64,000 nucleotides of DNA, from contig MCGO01000018.1 of NCBI GenBank assembly GCA_002104985.1, positions 1-64,000 on the forward strand. The letters run 5' to 3'. Below are positions 30,010 through 39,932 of the stretch, piece by piece. The notes under the pieces are model-generated. The model did no database searches, was not told the DNA's origin, and worked only from the letters and a program-made list of their open reading frames with translations. Origin of the DNA: Rhizoclosmatium globosum (Eukaryota > Chytridiomycota > Chytridiomycetes > Chytridiales > Chytriomycetaceae). How positions within the stretch are numbered: position 1 is the stretch's first letter; each line of letters starts with the position of its first letter. A program made the position numbers and the translations under genes.

Positions 30010-31497
30010 TTACAAGGAAAAGAAACTTTTGGGAGGAACGGCTGTGGGTACATTTCCAGCTGCAGTAATAAACGCTGGTATTTGAGCCTTCAGTATTGCC
30101 CTAAACAAATGGTTGGATTCAGTTCTATAGATGTGTTATATATGTGAACGAAAAAAGACTCACCGAAGTTCCTTGACATTCTCGTCCACAGAAGCATTGA
30201 GTGTAATGGAGACGGGAACTACTTTCGTGAATGGCATATACTCATCCTCTCGACCTGAACGACTCAAAATAGGGCTCACAAACGCCATACGAGGTGATTT
30301 CGCATCATAAAATTCAACTAGAAAAGGTATGCGTTAATAAAAAGATGTCTCCCAGAATCAATTAAACGGCGACTCAGAAACTCACATAAAACAACAACCC
30401 CTCTCGCCTCCTTCTTACTCGTCGCACTCCTTTCCTCAAAATAGAAACTGGCTTTCGAAAACCCAGTGTCATCCCATTCCAAGACTTGAGTCGGAAAAGC
30501 AGCAACAACAGCTTCACAGAGTCTCTTCTTCTTTCCAACGAGCTCACGCGCAGAGACAAGGTGTTGTTTCACTGCAATTTCGAGGTCACTCAAGAAATCA
30601 ATTGCGACTGTTGTTGAAGGGAATGGAGGGAGAGTGAAGGATGTGGAGAGCGTTGGATGCGAAAAGTCCACGCGTGGAGTGATTTTTGAGACAACTGGAG
30701 AGACGGGTGAGAGAGTATATGTTAGGTGGACGGTTGCTTTTATAGACGAGAAGTTAGTGAACGCAAGTGTTGAGGAGAGAGGGAAGCTAACCAGCTATTG
30801 GGTCCAATGACATGTCAGCTGAGTCACCAGGAGGATGTTGGTATTGTGTATCAAAGCGGATATGGACCTGATAATGGGGTAAATAAGCAGAGATGAGACA
30901 CTTTTGAATCGCACCTCATTTTCACCGCTCTCCTCCACCAACACATACTCCAGATTCTGATAATGATCCAGAGTCGACACGTCAAAGACAACTGACTCGA
31001 CACCCGTTGCCTGGATCCGCAACAGTTCTCGGTTCTACCAAATCAAAGCCCAATTATTCGATTTGCCACCGAGTCCAACGATGCAATACCAGATAAAAGG
31101 CTGTCAAACAGTCCATCACTTTGAGCAGAGCAAGATCGTCCTTCGAATCCCACGTGGCCAGCGGAGACACGTCCTTCAGCTTCAGCCCAACAAGACCGCC
31201 AAGTGGAATGATGTCTGGACCCGCACCCGCACCCGAATCAGATGCATCAAAGAGCACATCGCCTGTTTCGACGATAGTTTAATTACGCCAAACAACACAA
31301 CACAAAACAAAACAAAACACACATTCAAAGGCCGCACGTCCGCAAAGCCGCGTTTGGATGCAGAACACGTGGCACTGTGTTTGGTCTGGGCCGAGGCTCA
31401 GCGATCGCAGATTCGATGTTGTGTGGCGCCCTTCGCTCTTGCGTTGCACGGGGAGCAGGAGCGGCAGCAGCGTCGATGCGATGCGTTTTGAATTCAT
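30010..31497 (-). CDS. BABAM2: BRE/BRCC45 (BABAM2) homologue
   Basis: Seven exons (31497-31323, 31262-31090, 31034-30915, 30867-30792, 30736-30386, 30317-30164, 30100-30010) give 379 residues, almost the size of human BRE (383). Order and spacing match BRE: an N-terminal RIASTLLPLLLP, then a UEV-like core with FDASDSG...PDIIPLGG and LATWDSKDDLALLKV, and a second UEV half with KKKRLCEAVVAAFP, VLEWDDTGFSKASF and IPAFITAAGN near the end. In animals BRE is the scaffold of BRISC and BRCA1-A, lysine-63-specific deubiquitinase complexes with BRCC36. Identification is by alignment to the family as I recall it; residues are divergent but the whole length corresponds. The 5' end is only 64 bp from the stop of the glutaredoxin gene at 31562. 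Confidence 0.75.
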
Positions 31498-31561
31498 TTG
31501 CTTTCCATCAATTAAATAAAGAGAAAGAAAAGGAGAGAGAGAAAAGGAAAAAAGGAAATAA

Positions 31562-32019
31562 TCATGCACATTCTTGCTTCAACGTTCCTTTGGCTTCAAG
31601 CTCTTCGAGGTGTTCGTCTCCTCCAAGGTGCTTCTGCTTGACGAAAATGTTGGGGACTGTCTTTTGGCCAGTCTTTTGGTGCTATTATTGCATGGAGCAC
31701 GATCAATACAAATAAAGAAGTGTAGAGCAACCTACCAAGTAGTCTTGGATTGCAGCACCATCTTGAACAATGTCAAGCTCAATCACCTGGAAAGGAATAC
31801 CGTGTTTGTTCAAAATCTTCTTCGCAGAGGTACAATATGGACAGTAGCTCTTTCTATTTATATGATTGATTGTTGAATGGAACGCGAAAGTACACAAAAA
31901 GGAGTATGATTAGAAACTTGAATCAACAAAACATAGTGAAGTCTGAAGGCAACTTACGAAAAGACCATAACCTTGTTGGCTGCAATCGCGTCCTCTGCGA
32001 TAGTTTTGGCGTTCGACAT
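31562..32019 (-). CDS. Dithiol glutaredoxin (copy A)
   Basis: Three exons (32019-31958, 31853-31736, 31681-31562) give 99 residues, the usual size of a classical glutaredoxin. Active site CPYC in SKSYCPYCTSAKK, the glutathione-binding TVP in KTVPNIFVKQKH and the GGDEHL loop are present. It reduces protein disulfides and glutathione mixed disulfides, with no targeting signal, so cytosolic. First of three tandem glutaredoxin genes, all on the minus strand. The intron position after the N-terminal helix corresponds to that of copy C. Confidence 0.95.
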
Positions 32020-32146
32020 GGTAGCTCCGGAGAAAGATGGAGTTCCAAGCAAGTTTCCCATTGTTTTGAAATCCAACAAAACCACTTGAATAGAAAGATA
32101 ATTATATCTGAACGGCACACAGTTTTCACTAAAACAGCTACATCGT

Positions 32147-32606
32147 TTATAAACAAAATGATTCCAATTCCCCCTTCTCCTCCAACTCCATCAAATGCTC
32201 ATCCCCACCAAGGAACTTCCCCTTCACAAACACAAACGGAACACTATTTTGACCCGTCTTTACGAATAAATACTCTTGTATCGCTTTCCCTTCCTTCCCT
32301 TCCACGCCCATCAGATCCAAATCCAGAAACTTGAATGGAATACTATGCTTGTCCAACATTTCTCGTGCAGCTTTGCAGTAGGGACAATAGCTTTTCGTGA
32401 ATAGAACAACGTTATGTGATGCAATCGCAGATTCTGTCGTTCCAATCGCTTTTTCCTTGGTAGTGTTTTTTGAGTTTGGTACTTTCTCATTTACAAAGCT
32501 AAATACAGCGACGTACATCAGCAGACGCCTTCTCTGGCTGTAATCTTGCTGTAGTGTCTATTGTCGTTGCAGCAACGGTGTTGGCTTTGGACGGACTGCA
32601 CCCCAT
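32147..32606 (-). CDS. Dithiol glutaredoxin (copy B) with predicted N-myristoylation signal
   Basis: Two exons (32606-32517, 32455-32147; 61-bp intron with a strong GTACGT donor, phase 0) give 132 residues. The core has CPYC in TKSYCPYCKAAR, SVPFVFVKGKF and GGDEHL. The first exon adds about 30 residues starting MGCSPSKANTV, which fits the N-myristoyl transferase consensus (Gly2, Ser6, Lys7) with a Cys3 palmitoylation site. That would tether the enzyme to a membrane. A shorter alternative reads straight from an ATG at 32518 without the intron and without this signal; I prefer the spliced form because both splice sites and phase agree. Confidence 0.85.
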
Positions 32607-32739
32607 TTACAAAGTCTTTCAAACAAAGAGATTTACGACGATGAAATAGAACCCACTAACTTGTATTTTGACAATATCTTATAAAATAATATAAGTTTGA
32701 AGATTTCAGATCAACTCAGACACGGCATTTACTCCTCAT

Positions 32740-33154
32740 TCACCAACACATGCAATTCCCCTTATGAAAGATAGCATGAATCGCATCACATCCACCGATA
32801 TGTTTCTGGTTGATGAAGATGTTGGGGACTGTTCGCTGACCAGTCAACTGGGCTAAGTATGCCTGGATCTCATCGCCATTGTCCAAAGAATCAAGCTCAA
32901 CGGCAGTGTATGAGATATTCTCATTCTTGAGGAGAGATTTCGCTTTGGAGCAGTATGGGCACCAGGACTTTGAGAACACAATCACCTAGATGGTTGTTAA
33001 ACTTTGAGTGTGATTGTGTACATATTGACTAACGAAGCAGGTACAGCTCACTCCGATAGAACTCCCCCAATCCTACAAATGAATGCACCAGGAAGTTGGG
33101 ACATACCTTGTTCTCTGCAATGTGGGCATCTACAAACTTCTTAGCATCGGCCAT
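32740..33154 (-). CDS. Dithiol glutaredoxin (copy C) with cysteine-rich C-terminus
   Basis: Two exons (33154-33107, 32985-32740; 121-bp intron) give 97 residues. Active site CPYC in SKSWCPYCSKAKS, then TVPNIFINQKHIGG. The normally Asn/Asp residue after GG is Cys here (GGCDAI), and the protein ends with a CMC followed by Trp. These extra cysteines are unusual for this class and could allow intramolecular disulfides or metal binding. The N-terminus MADAKKFVDAHIAENK has no targeting signal. Confidence 0.93.
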
Positions 33155-33299
33155 TTTACGATAATTTTGTAATTCAAATCGGAACAACGAATTCGAAAGC
33201 TTGAAATCTCCTTCGCCGCTTTCTTTGAATAAATAAGCAAATAATTCATTTGAATCTTAAATACGACAAACTATACAACTTAAATAGGGCCCGAATCTC

Positions 33300-35032
33300 T
33301 TAGTCAACAACCATCGCATCATCTCCACCCTTCGGAATAACGCCACCAAAGAACCCAACGCCGCCACTCTGTCCCATAACAACATCCTCTTCATTTGCAA
33401 CACCCCACTTGACACGACTCAAAGTCTTTTCAATCAAAGTATGAGTAAATGGCTCTTAACCACAAAAAAAACAACAAAACTCACCTCAGGCACACCTCCA
33501 ACCTCTCTCGCCACATCCATTTCATCACAACTCATGACCCCAACACCCCCCTGAACACCACCCAAAAACCTCTTGACATCCTTCACATCCCCGCCCTCCC
33601 TCTTTTCAAAAGCCGCAGCCACGGCATTTGCATTGGTACGCCCCAAGTACGACAAAAGCACCGCATCCATCACACTTGAAGCCCCCCCATCAGTAGAATA
33701 CGGAATCGCACCCCCACGCTTCTCAACAGCATCTTGCAACGAAGCAGCCGCAACATGTCCGTCTTCTTCCATCTCCGAGACAGCAGCCTCCAAATCGGCG
33801 AGTTGTTTTTCGTAAGGGGTTGGGTTGTACGTGGACCCAGAGGGGGCTGAGATTGACTGGAGGGAGGCGAGAAGGGCTTTGAGGGAGGCGTTGTTGGATT
33901 CGAGGGTTGCAAGGGATGTGTCGACGGTGTTGGCAAAGTAAGATGCCTGGTATGGGGGGGTTTTTTTATGTTAGATGGGTGAAGTGTTTTTAAAAAAATG
34001 CTCGTGCTCGTTTGTTCCTCGGCATCATCATCGCTTTTCTCGTTAATTTCATACTCGCTTCGGTCGTTGAATATTCTCGTCACAACATGAAAGCTCGTCC
34101 CTCGCACTCATTCCTCTTCCCCCACAAACACAAAACAACAAAAACAACTCACCGCAGCAACCTTTTTGCTCAACTCCATCACCTCCAATTCCAAAGCCTC
34201 GACCGACAAGTGTTCCATCCCCTCCTCCTCCTCCAACTCTTTCTTCAAGTCCTCAATTTCCTTGTACCTGTCCAACACGACTTTCGTATTGGGTGGAATA
34301 CCCATGAGTTTGTCTTTACAAAAGACATCGAATCTGTCAAACACTTTATCGACCGTGTTTTCCATGAGTGTCGTAAGAGAAGTGATGCCCTTGTTATCAT
34401 TATCATTATTATTATTGTTAGTGTCTTAGTTTGTCAAATTGTTCGGACACACTCACCTCTTCAATGGCGGCATCGTCCAAGCACGCGTTGTTCACGGTGT
34501 CCGAACGACCACCACCACCAACTACATCATCATCATCAACCTGTTCCAACAAAAACGCCTCACAGGCTTCAAGTGCCTGCATCAAAAGAGCATTAACGAT
34601 ATTGATTGCCTCGTCAACAAGATTCTGAGGAGCAAAGCCAAAGTGTTCGACAATAATGTCTTTTGCGCGGCGGGACTGGGCCGTGGCAAATGCGAGCGCG
34701 TCGAGGTTCTTTTTTGCGTTGGTACTTGTTGTTGAGCTAGTACTCGTTGTACTCGTTGTGGTAGTACTGGTAGTAGTAGTACTAGTACCAGTTGTCGCAG
34801 TAGGGTCGCCACCACCACCATTCGAGGCAGCAGAGCCACTCGAAGCGCCAATCAAATCACTCAATTCGCGTTCAAAGTCGCGTGGCGTCGCAGTCGAAGT
34901 CGCAGTCGCAGTCAAAGTCGAGTCAAAGCCAGTTTCAGCCACCAAACCACCGCCCTCAATTCCACTTTGTCGCCGCTTTCGAAGGTCCGCAATGGCCCGA
35001 AGATTGTGCGAAAGCGTTTGACGTCGGTGCAT
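33300..35032 (-). CDS. MIS12: MIS12-like kinetochore protein
   Basis: Four exons (35032-34457, 34389-34153, 33946-33485, 33425-33300; all phase-0 introns of 67, 206 and 59 bp) give 466 residues. The Mis12/Mtw1 core is recognisable: DIIVEHFGFAPQNLVDEAIN, then EEGITSLTTLMENTVDKVFD and the IPPNTKVVLDRYKEI segment, followed by coiled coil (KKELEEEEGMEHLS). Mis12 is the central rod of the MIS12 complex that joins centromeric CENP-C to NDC80. The protein is much longer than human MIS12 (205), with a Thr/Ser-rich N-terminus and an extended C-terminal region. The first intron contains an ATT/ATC repeat. Confidence 0.82.
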
Positions 35033-35075
35033 TGGTTTTTGTTTGTTTTGTTTTGTTTATTAATCTTCAAAGAAA

Positions 35076-36224
35076 ATGGAGACGTTGGCCTTGGATTCAC
35101 TTGTTTTGTCTGCTGAGCCTGGGCCGGTCAAGTCGAAGGATGCTGTACTTAGTGGCACTCCTGGCACTGCTCCTAGTAGTACCCTTGAACAAGTTAACTC
35201 AGATGACCTCTCCATCGCTGTTTACTCGGGCGAAGACGACCTCCACAAAATAATGAACCTGATCGAATCAGATCTCTCAGAACCATACACAATCTACACT
35301 TACAGATACTTTCTCGTCGATTGGCCTCACCTGTCCTTCCTGGTGCGTTTTGCCCATCCCCCTCTCCACCACCTCCATTCAACCCCCTCTACTTACACTC
35401 CCTCTCCACCCACATGAATAGGCTCTCATCAACAACATCTGTGTCGGTGTCATTGTCTGTAAACTAGAACCACATCGGAATGGTCGGAACAGAGGTTACC
35501 TGGCAATGCTTGCTGTCAAATCAGAGTACAGGAAACAAGGAATCGGGAGGAAATTGATTGTTAAAGCTGTTGAAGCCATGGTTCAACAAGGTGCTGATGA
35601 GGTTGGTTATATTTTTGTTTTGTGTGCGTGTGCGAAGGATTGGTGCGAGTGATGCGACGAATTGTGCGAGTTATACGAGTGAAGCGAGCAATGAAAAGAT
35701 GAAGTTGGCGAGTGTAGCGAGCTTGAAATTGGTGAGCAAAGCGAATAATATTTGCGAAGCGGGATTCAGAAATAGTGAACGTAGCGATCATCAAAATGGA
35801 ATAGGTGGATGATGTGAGTGAGTACAGAGAGTATGGAATAAGAGGATGACGTTGGCGAGCGTAGCGAGCTTGAAATTGGTGAGAGAAGCGAACAATCTTT
35901 GTGGAGCGCGGGAGTTACAAAAATGAGAGGAGAAAACAAGGTATCGATTGAGGGGTAAAGCGAGTGAACCGATGAAAAATATGCGAGCGGCTTAAATGAG
36001 GGGTAGATTAGTAGTCGGCATTGTCGGTATTGAAATGTGTAATTGAGTGAAACCTTGTCTGGAAATGAACTTACCATTTCGCACAGGTCGTTCTTGAGAC
36101 TGAAATAACAAATAAGGGAGCCCAGTCTCTATACGAAGGGCTTGGTTTTATTCGGGATAAACGAATGGGCCGGTATTACTTGAATGGAAATGACGCCTAT
36201 AGGCTGAAACTTGTGTTAAAATAA
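35076..36224 (+). CDS. NAA30: NatC catalytic subunit, N-alpha-acetyltransferase 30
   Basis: Three exons (35076-35342, 35422-35601, 36087-36224) give 194 residues. GNAT fold: [16 protein letters not shown] and the acetyl-CoA loop [11 protein letters not shown], then [20 protein letters not shown] and [14 protein letters not shown] at the end, all typical of Mak3/NAA30. It acetylates N-terminal Met followed by hydrophobic residues, with Mak10 and Mak31. The N-terminal ~50 residues are low-complexity. It is divergent from MIS12 with 43 bp between the two start codons. The second intron is 485 bp, by far the longest in the window, and contains an internal repeat. Confidence 0.95.
35698..35913 (+). 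repeat. Duplicated GCGAG-rich segment within the long NAA30 intron
   Basis: About 68 bp starting at 35698 recur at 35845 (147-bp offset) with a handful of differences; both contain GTAGCGAGCTTGAAATTGGT. The surrounding intron is studded with GCGAG/GCGAA triplet-like motifs (from 35645), unlike any other intron here. It may be a dispersed repeat or a decayed insertion that lengthened the intron. Confidence 0.75.
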
Positions 36225-36295
36225 ATGTGGCTTTATATATGTATTCATAAATAGACAATGTTCCAGAATGCAAACAATTCATGTCGAATAGGTGA

Positions 36296-37180
36296 TTAAA
36301 AGACGTGCAAAAACAGATTCATCTCCTCCCCCATCCGAACCTGCGCTACCCGCAATCTCCATTCAACTTCGTCATGGACTCCCAACTCAACCCAAGCCCT
36401 CCGATCCCGACTTTGCACAAGAACGCGTCCCACCCGAATCCTCGGTGACCCAAAAGCAACCTTTGCCTGCGCCTCCAACGAAAACCAAATATCCCTAAAC
36501 GAAGCAGCAACCCTCGAAACCTGAATACAAACAAACTTTGCTTCTCGTTCGTCCTCTTCCCCAACCCCTCCCACCATCACCCCAACATCAGAACCAACAT
36601 TCCACACCCTCGCCTTAACCGAAACCCACTCCAAATTCTGCCCCACACCACTTACCTCCACCAACCCGAAATCACTCCCCCGCCTCAAGCTACTCTTCCG
36701 CACAGGCCGCCCACCAAACACCTCCCCAACATGCCGCTCCAACAACGGCGTCCGGTTCCTCGAGAACCGAACCTGCTTCCGTCCCAAACTGTCAAACTGC
36801 CTAAACGACTCCTGACTCCGCGTTTCAAGCAACCGGCCCAGTGGAAGTGTATCCTCGTCAACGTCTTCATCGGCAGTTTTGTGCGAGGAAGAGGAGCTGC
36901 TAGCAGAGTCTTTATCAGAGAGTGGAGGTGTTGGCGGCGGAAGTGGAATAGAGTGATTATCAGAACGCGTGGGGGTTTTCGTGATGGATATAGGAGTTGT
37001 TGTCAATTCCGTGGTTGGAGTAGCAGACGCATGTTTCCTTCCGAACAAAGATTTGAAGAAAGTGTGAGAAGATTTGCGGCCAGCCTCGGCATGTACCGCT
37101 TTTTCTGGTTGTTGCTGATGGTGGTGATAAGGTTGATTGCCGTGGGGGTCCATCACTGATTGCACCTTGAGTTTGAGCAT
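36296..37180 (-). CDS. Uncharacterised protein with RVxF-like motif and novel C-terminal domain (paralogue 1)
   Basis: Single-exon gene of 294 residues. The first ~130 residues are His/Gln-, Ser- and Pro-rich and disordered. RKQVRFSRNRTPLL contains K-Q-V-R-F, compatible with the PP1 docking consensus. The last ~110 residues (from VKARVWNVGS to LFLHVF) form a beta-rich domain that aligns over its full length with the C-terminus of the next gene (37483-38321): RVWN/RVWF, QVSR/RVSR, then W and a closing V-rich strand. Architecture recalls PP1 glycogen-targeting subunits (RVxF then carbohydrate-binding module), but I cannot identify a CBM21 signature. Function unknown. Confidence 0.7.
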   Translation of the reverse strand: MLKLKVQSVMDPHGNQPYHHHQQQPEKAVHAEAGRKSSHTFFKSLFGRKHASATPTTELTTTPISITKTPTRSDNHSIPLPPPTPPLSDKDSASSSSSSHKTADEDVDEDTLPLGRLLETRSQESFRQFDSLGRKQVRFSRNRTPLLERHVGEVFGGRPVRKSSLRRGSDFGLVEVSGVGQNLEWVSVKARVWNVGSDVGVMVGGVGEEDEREAKFVCIQVSRVAASFRDIWFSLEAQAKVAFGSPRIRVGRVLVQSRDRRAWVELGVHDEVEWRLRVAQVRMGEEMNLFLHVF

Positions 37181-37482
37181 GTCAAGTCGATAGAACCTCG
37201 GATAGAACCTTTTGGTTTAGAAGGAACTTTTGTTGCGTAAGTCCTTCTTATGAACCAGGGGGTCTTACGTCTCGAAAAATCCATTGTAGACACGGTAGAG
37301 GTATCTCTAATATTTCCCGCCAGGCAAGGCCAGAATGTGTCTGAAAGCTTTAGCTTTACTGTCCCATCAAGATAGATAGATAGTCATGGCCCCTTGTTGT
37401 CGTGTCACTTTTACGATTTTCGTGTTCAATTAAAGTATATATGACTAAGATATAAGCACCATATCCTCAAGATAAGAAAAAA
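37181..37482. other. Intergenic region
   Basis: Promoter region of the minus-strand gene ending at 36296 plus the 3' UTR of the next gene. A near-tandem GATA/TAGATAGATAG stretch lies near 37370-37382. Nothing else was seen. Confidence 0.5.
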
Positions 37483-38321
37483 TTAAACAGAAACAACAAC
37501 ATTCACTTCTTGCCGATCAAAGCTTTCGGCAACGCAGATCCTCCAATCCGCCTCTTCCTTGATCTCCCACCATCCACCTCGCCGCTTTTTTGAAAACGGC
37601 CGAAACACTTTCACTCCCTTGATTTCAATATCGTCTTTCGCCAGTCGACCTCGCAACTGTGCGTTCAGTAACCTCAAAACAGTTTCATACGTCGTCTGAG
37701 ACCTTGACACCCGCACCTTCAACAGAATAACTTGCTCCTCCTCCTCCTCCTCTTCGTCCTCATCCTCCTCTCCAGTGATTCCATCGCGATGTAAACTGTT
37801 GATGAACCAAACGCGCGAAACAACAAGAATCCGATCATTCTCAATAGGAGCATCAACGCGTCCGTCTCTCGACTGCCGCCTCAAGATCCCTTTCGGATTC
37901 AATTTTTTCTCGGGAAGCTATTGAATAAATGTTCAGTAACTGATATCCCACTGTGTGGCGGAGGTGAGGGCAGGCGGGCAAAAACCCAAACCTCCCCGTC
38001 TCGTTTACGTACCGCATTCCGTCCAAGTGTCATTCGCTCCTCTTCTTTGAAACAGACAGTTCGTTTGAATCCAGTGAGTCGTTTAAGAGTCGAAATTAAG
38101 GGTGCACTGAGTGTGGGGGTTGGTGGCGACCGAAGAGTGGAATCATCGCTTTCCAAGTCCTCAATGTCCGCATCAGAGATGTAAGGCGGGTACGTAGGAT
38201 CGTCCGAGATCAAGAAACGTTCTGTTGAACAGTTGGTGGCTGGAGCGACTTGGCGTTTGCGTTTGATGGAAAAGCCGCGTGAGAGACTCGCCCAGAATTG
38301 CGGCATGATGGTCGCAGGCAT
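37483..38321 (-). CDS. Uncharacterised protein with RVxF-like motif and novel C-terminal domain (paralogue 2)
   Basis: Two exons (38321-38013, 37917-37483; 95-bp intron, GTACGT donor, phase 0) give 247 residues. FKRTVCFKEEERMTLGRNA contains R-T-V-C-F, in the same relative position as the motif in the adjacent paralogue. The C-terminal domain from VVSRVWFINS to EVNVVVSV matches that of the 36296-37180 protein, with a ten-residue Glu/Asp run inserted in one loop. A basic N-terminus (SIKRKRQVA) precedes Ser/Pro-rich sequence. Tandem duplication followed by divergence is clear; the biochemical role is not. Confidence 0.72.
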
Positions 38322-38537
38322 TATGGCTCAGATGATGCAGAAACGAATGACAGGTGTTGGAATTCGCGACGGCAAGACGGTTCCCCACGTGTTTTCTGAC
38401 GCAATTATGTTTGGGAGCTTTCTCACACATTAGTGGCGGGGTCTAATCTAAAACTGAGTTCATTTTTTTCGGTTACGCAATGTAAATATGACAGGTATTT
38501 TATTTGACAGCTAAACCCTGTTTTTGCAATATCGCCA

Positions 38538-39635
38538 TCAACTTTTATCTTCAGCTCTCTCGGCGTACTTCATATGCTTTGCTTTGTGCTCCTTCCATGC
38601 AGCCTTCTGACATTCCGTTCCACAATACCAGACTCGAGTGCAGGGACATACCTTGAGACAGGTTAGTTAGACACAACCAAGAAAATGAGTTTATCTCACC
38701 GTGAGTTTTGCTGACGGATTGGCTTCTCTGAAACGGAATTTGCAAGTCCCGCATCCCTTCTGAAAAGCAAGAGTCGAGTGGTGGTCAGTCTTGTGATTTT
38801 CCCAATCAGCCTGCTGGCAATCAGACCCACAATAGAATGTGAAACTGCAAGCGCACGCTTTTAATGGCGCTCCAGAGTCTTGCGTCTTCTTCTTGCATGA
38901 GTTACAACCGTGAGCGAGCTTGATAGTCTTGAACCCAGAATTACCGCCTTTTCCCAAAACCTCCGACTTATACTCTTCCGCAATGATACTCAACGTGTTA
39001 ACGGTATAGTATAAGCGTTTTTGCAAGAGGTTCCACTCCTCCGCATAGCACCAAAGTCCAGCGTCCCGATATTCATCCATCCGCTTCTGGCCCTTTGCAA
39101 ATTCAACGGGATCAACGTGTTTAGGTACTATTGTATTCCTCTGGAGACGACGGCCAATTTTCTCTCCGACCAATTGAATAAATGTATTCGGATATTCGTT
39201 TCGTTTGTCAATCAGGAGGCCTTTGCGAATCTGGCCCCTGAGAATGGTCAACTGGCCCACAGCAACCACCTCCAACGTACATTCTTCAACTTTTTTACGT
39301 GCCCAACCAAGCAAGTTGATGGGCCCCGTAGCAAGATCCCCTTCACCCGCCCAACAAAACTGCTCAAACAAAGCCGGAATATCCGAGCAAGCCTCAGGAA
39401 CCAGTTCAGGGATAATAAAGTGGGTATTGTCGTTGCGAACTAGTTTGAAACCAAGTTGAGGTGAAATAGGCGACACGTCAAGAAGGAACTCGAGTTTTGC
39501 TTTTCGGTCAAGCGATCTCCACCATTCTGTCACTCCGGCTTTGTGCGTGCTCCAGAAAGAAATGACGGAATTGTGGATTGCGCGGGTTGCTGCGATCTGC
39601 TCATCGTCGTCTTGGAAGGAGTTGTTTCGTTTCAT
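38538..39635 (-). CDS. Protein with two tandem MYND-type zinc fingers
   Basis: Two exons (39635-38700, 38651-38538; 48-bp intron) give 349 residues. The C-terminal ~95 residues hold two MYND fingers: CNSC ... CACSFTFYCGSDCQQADW ... H, then CGTC ... CPCTRVWYCGTECQKAAW ... H. The second is split by the intron between TV and CPC, which supports the junction. MYND domains bind proline-rich partner peptides, often in transcription regulators. The N-terminal 250 residues (AIHNSVISFWSTHKAGVTEW onward) are helical and seem to be a separate conserved domain with no name I can give. The start is the second Met codon, the first true ATG. Confidence 0.82.
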
Positions 39636-39932
39636 CACTTGGCTGTTTCAGGTGAAAGAAAAAAGAATGAAAGGAGTAAATAAATAAGGAATAACAGAAA
39701 TGCTATGAAATCAGATCTTCCTCTGGTTCGGAGCTTGGATCTGTGTTGGCTCATGTTTCCTGAAAACAAAGAAGGTTTCCACAGTAACTGCATCCGTTAA
39801 AAGAACTTCGAATCAAAATGTATGTATATGATTACTTGATTCGTTTTTCTTTTAGCCGACTTTGAAGTCCCGACCCAAAGATTGTCATCTGAAAACTTGA
39901 GCTTAAGCCAGGGCCATCATCCTATCAAGCTG

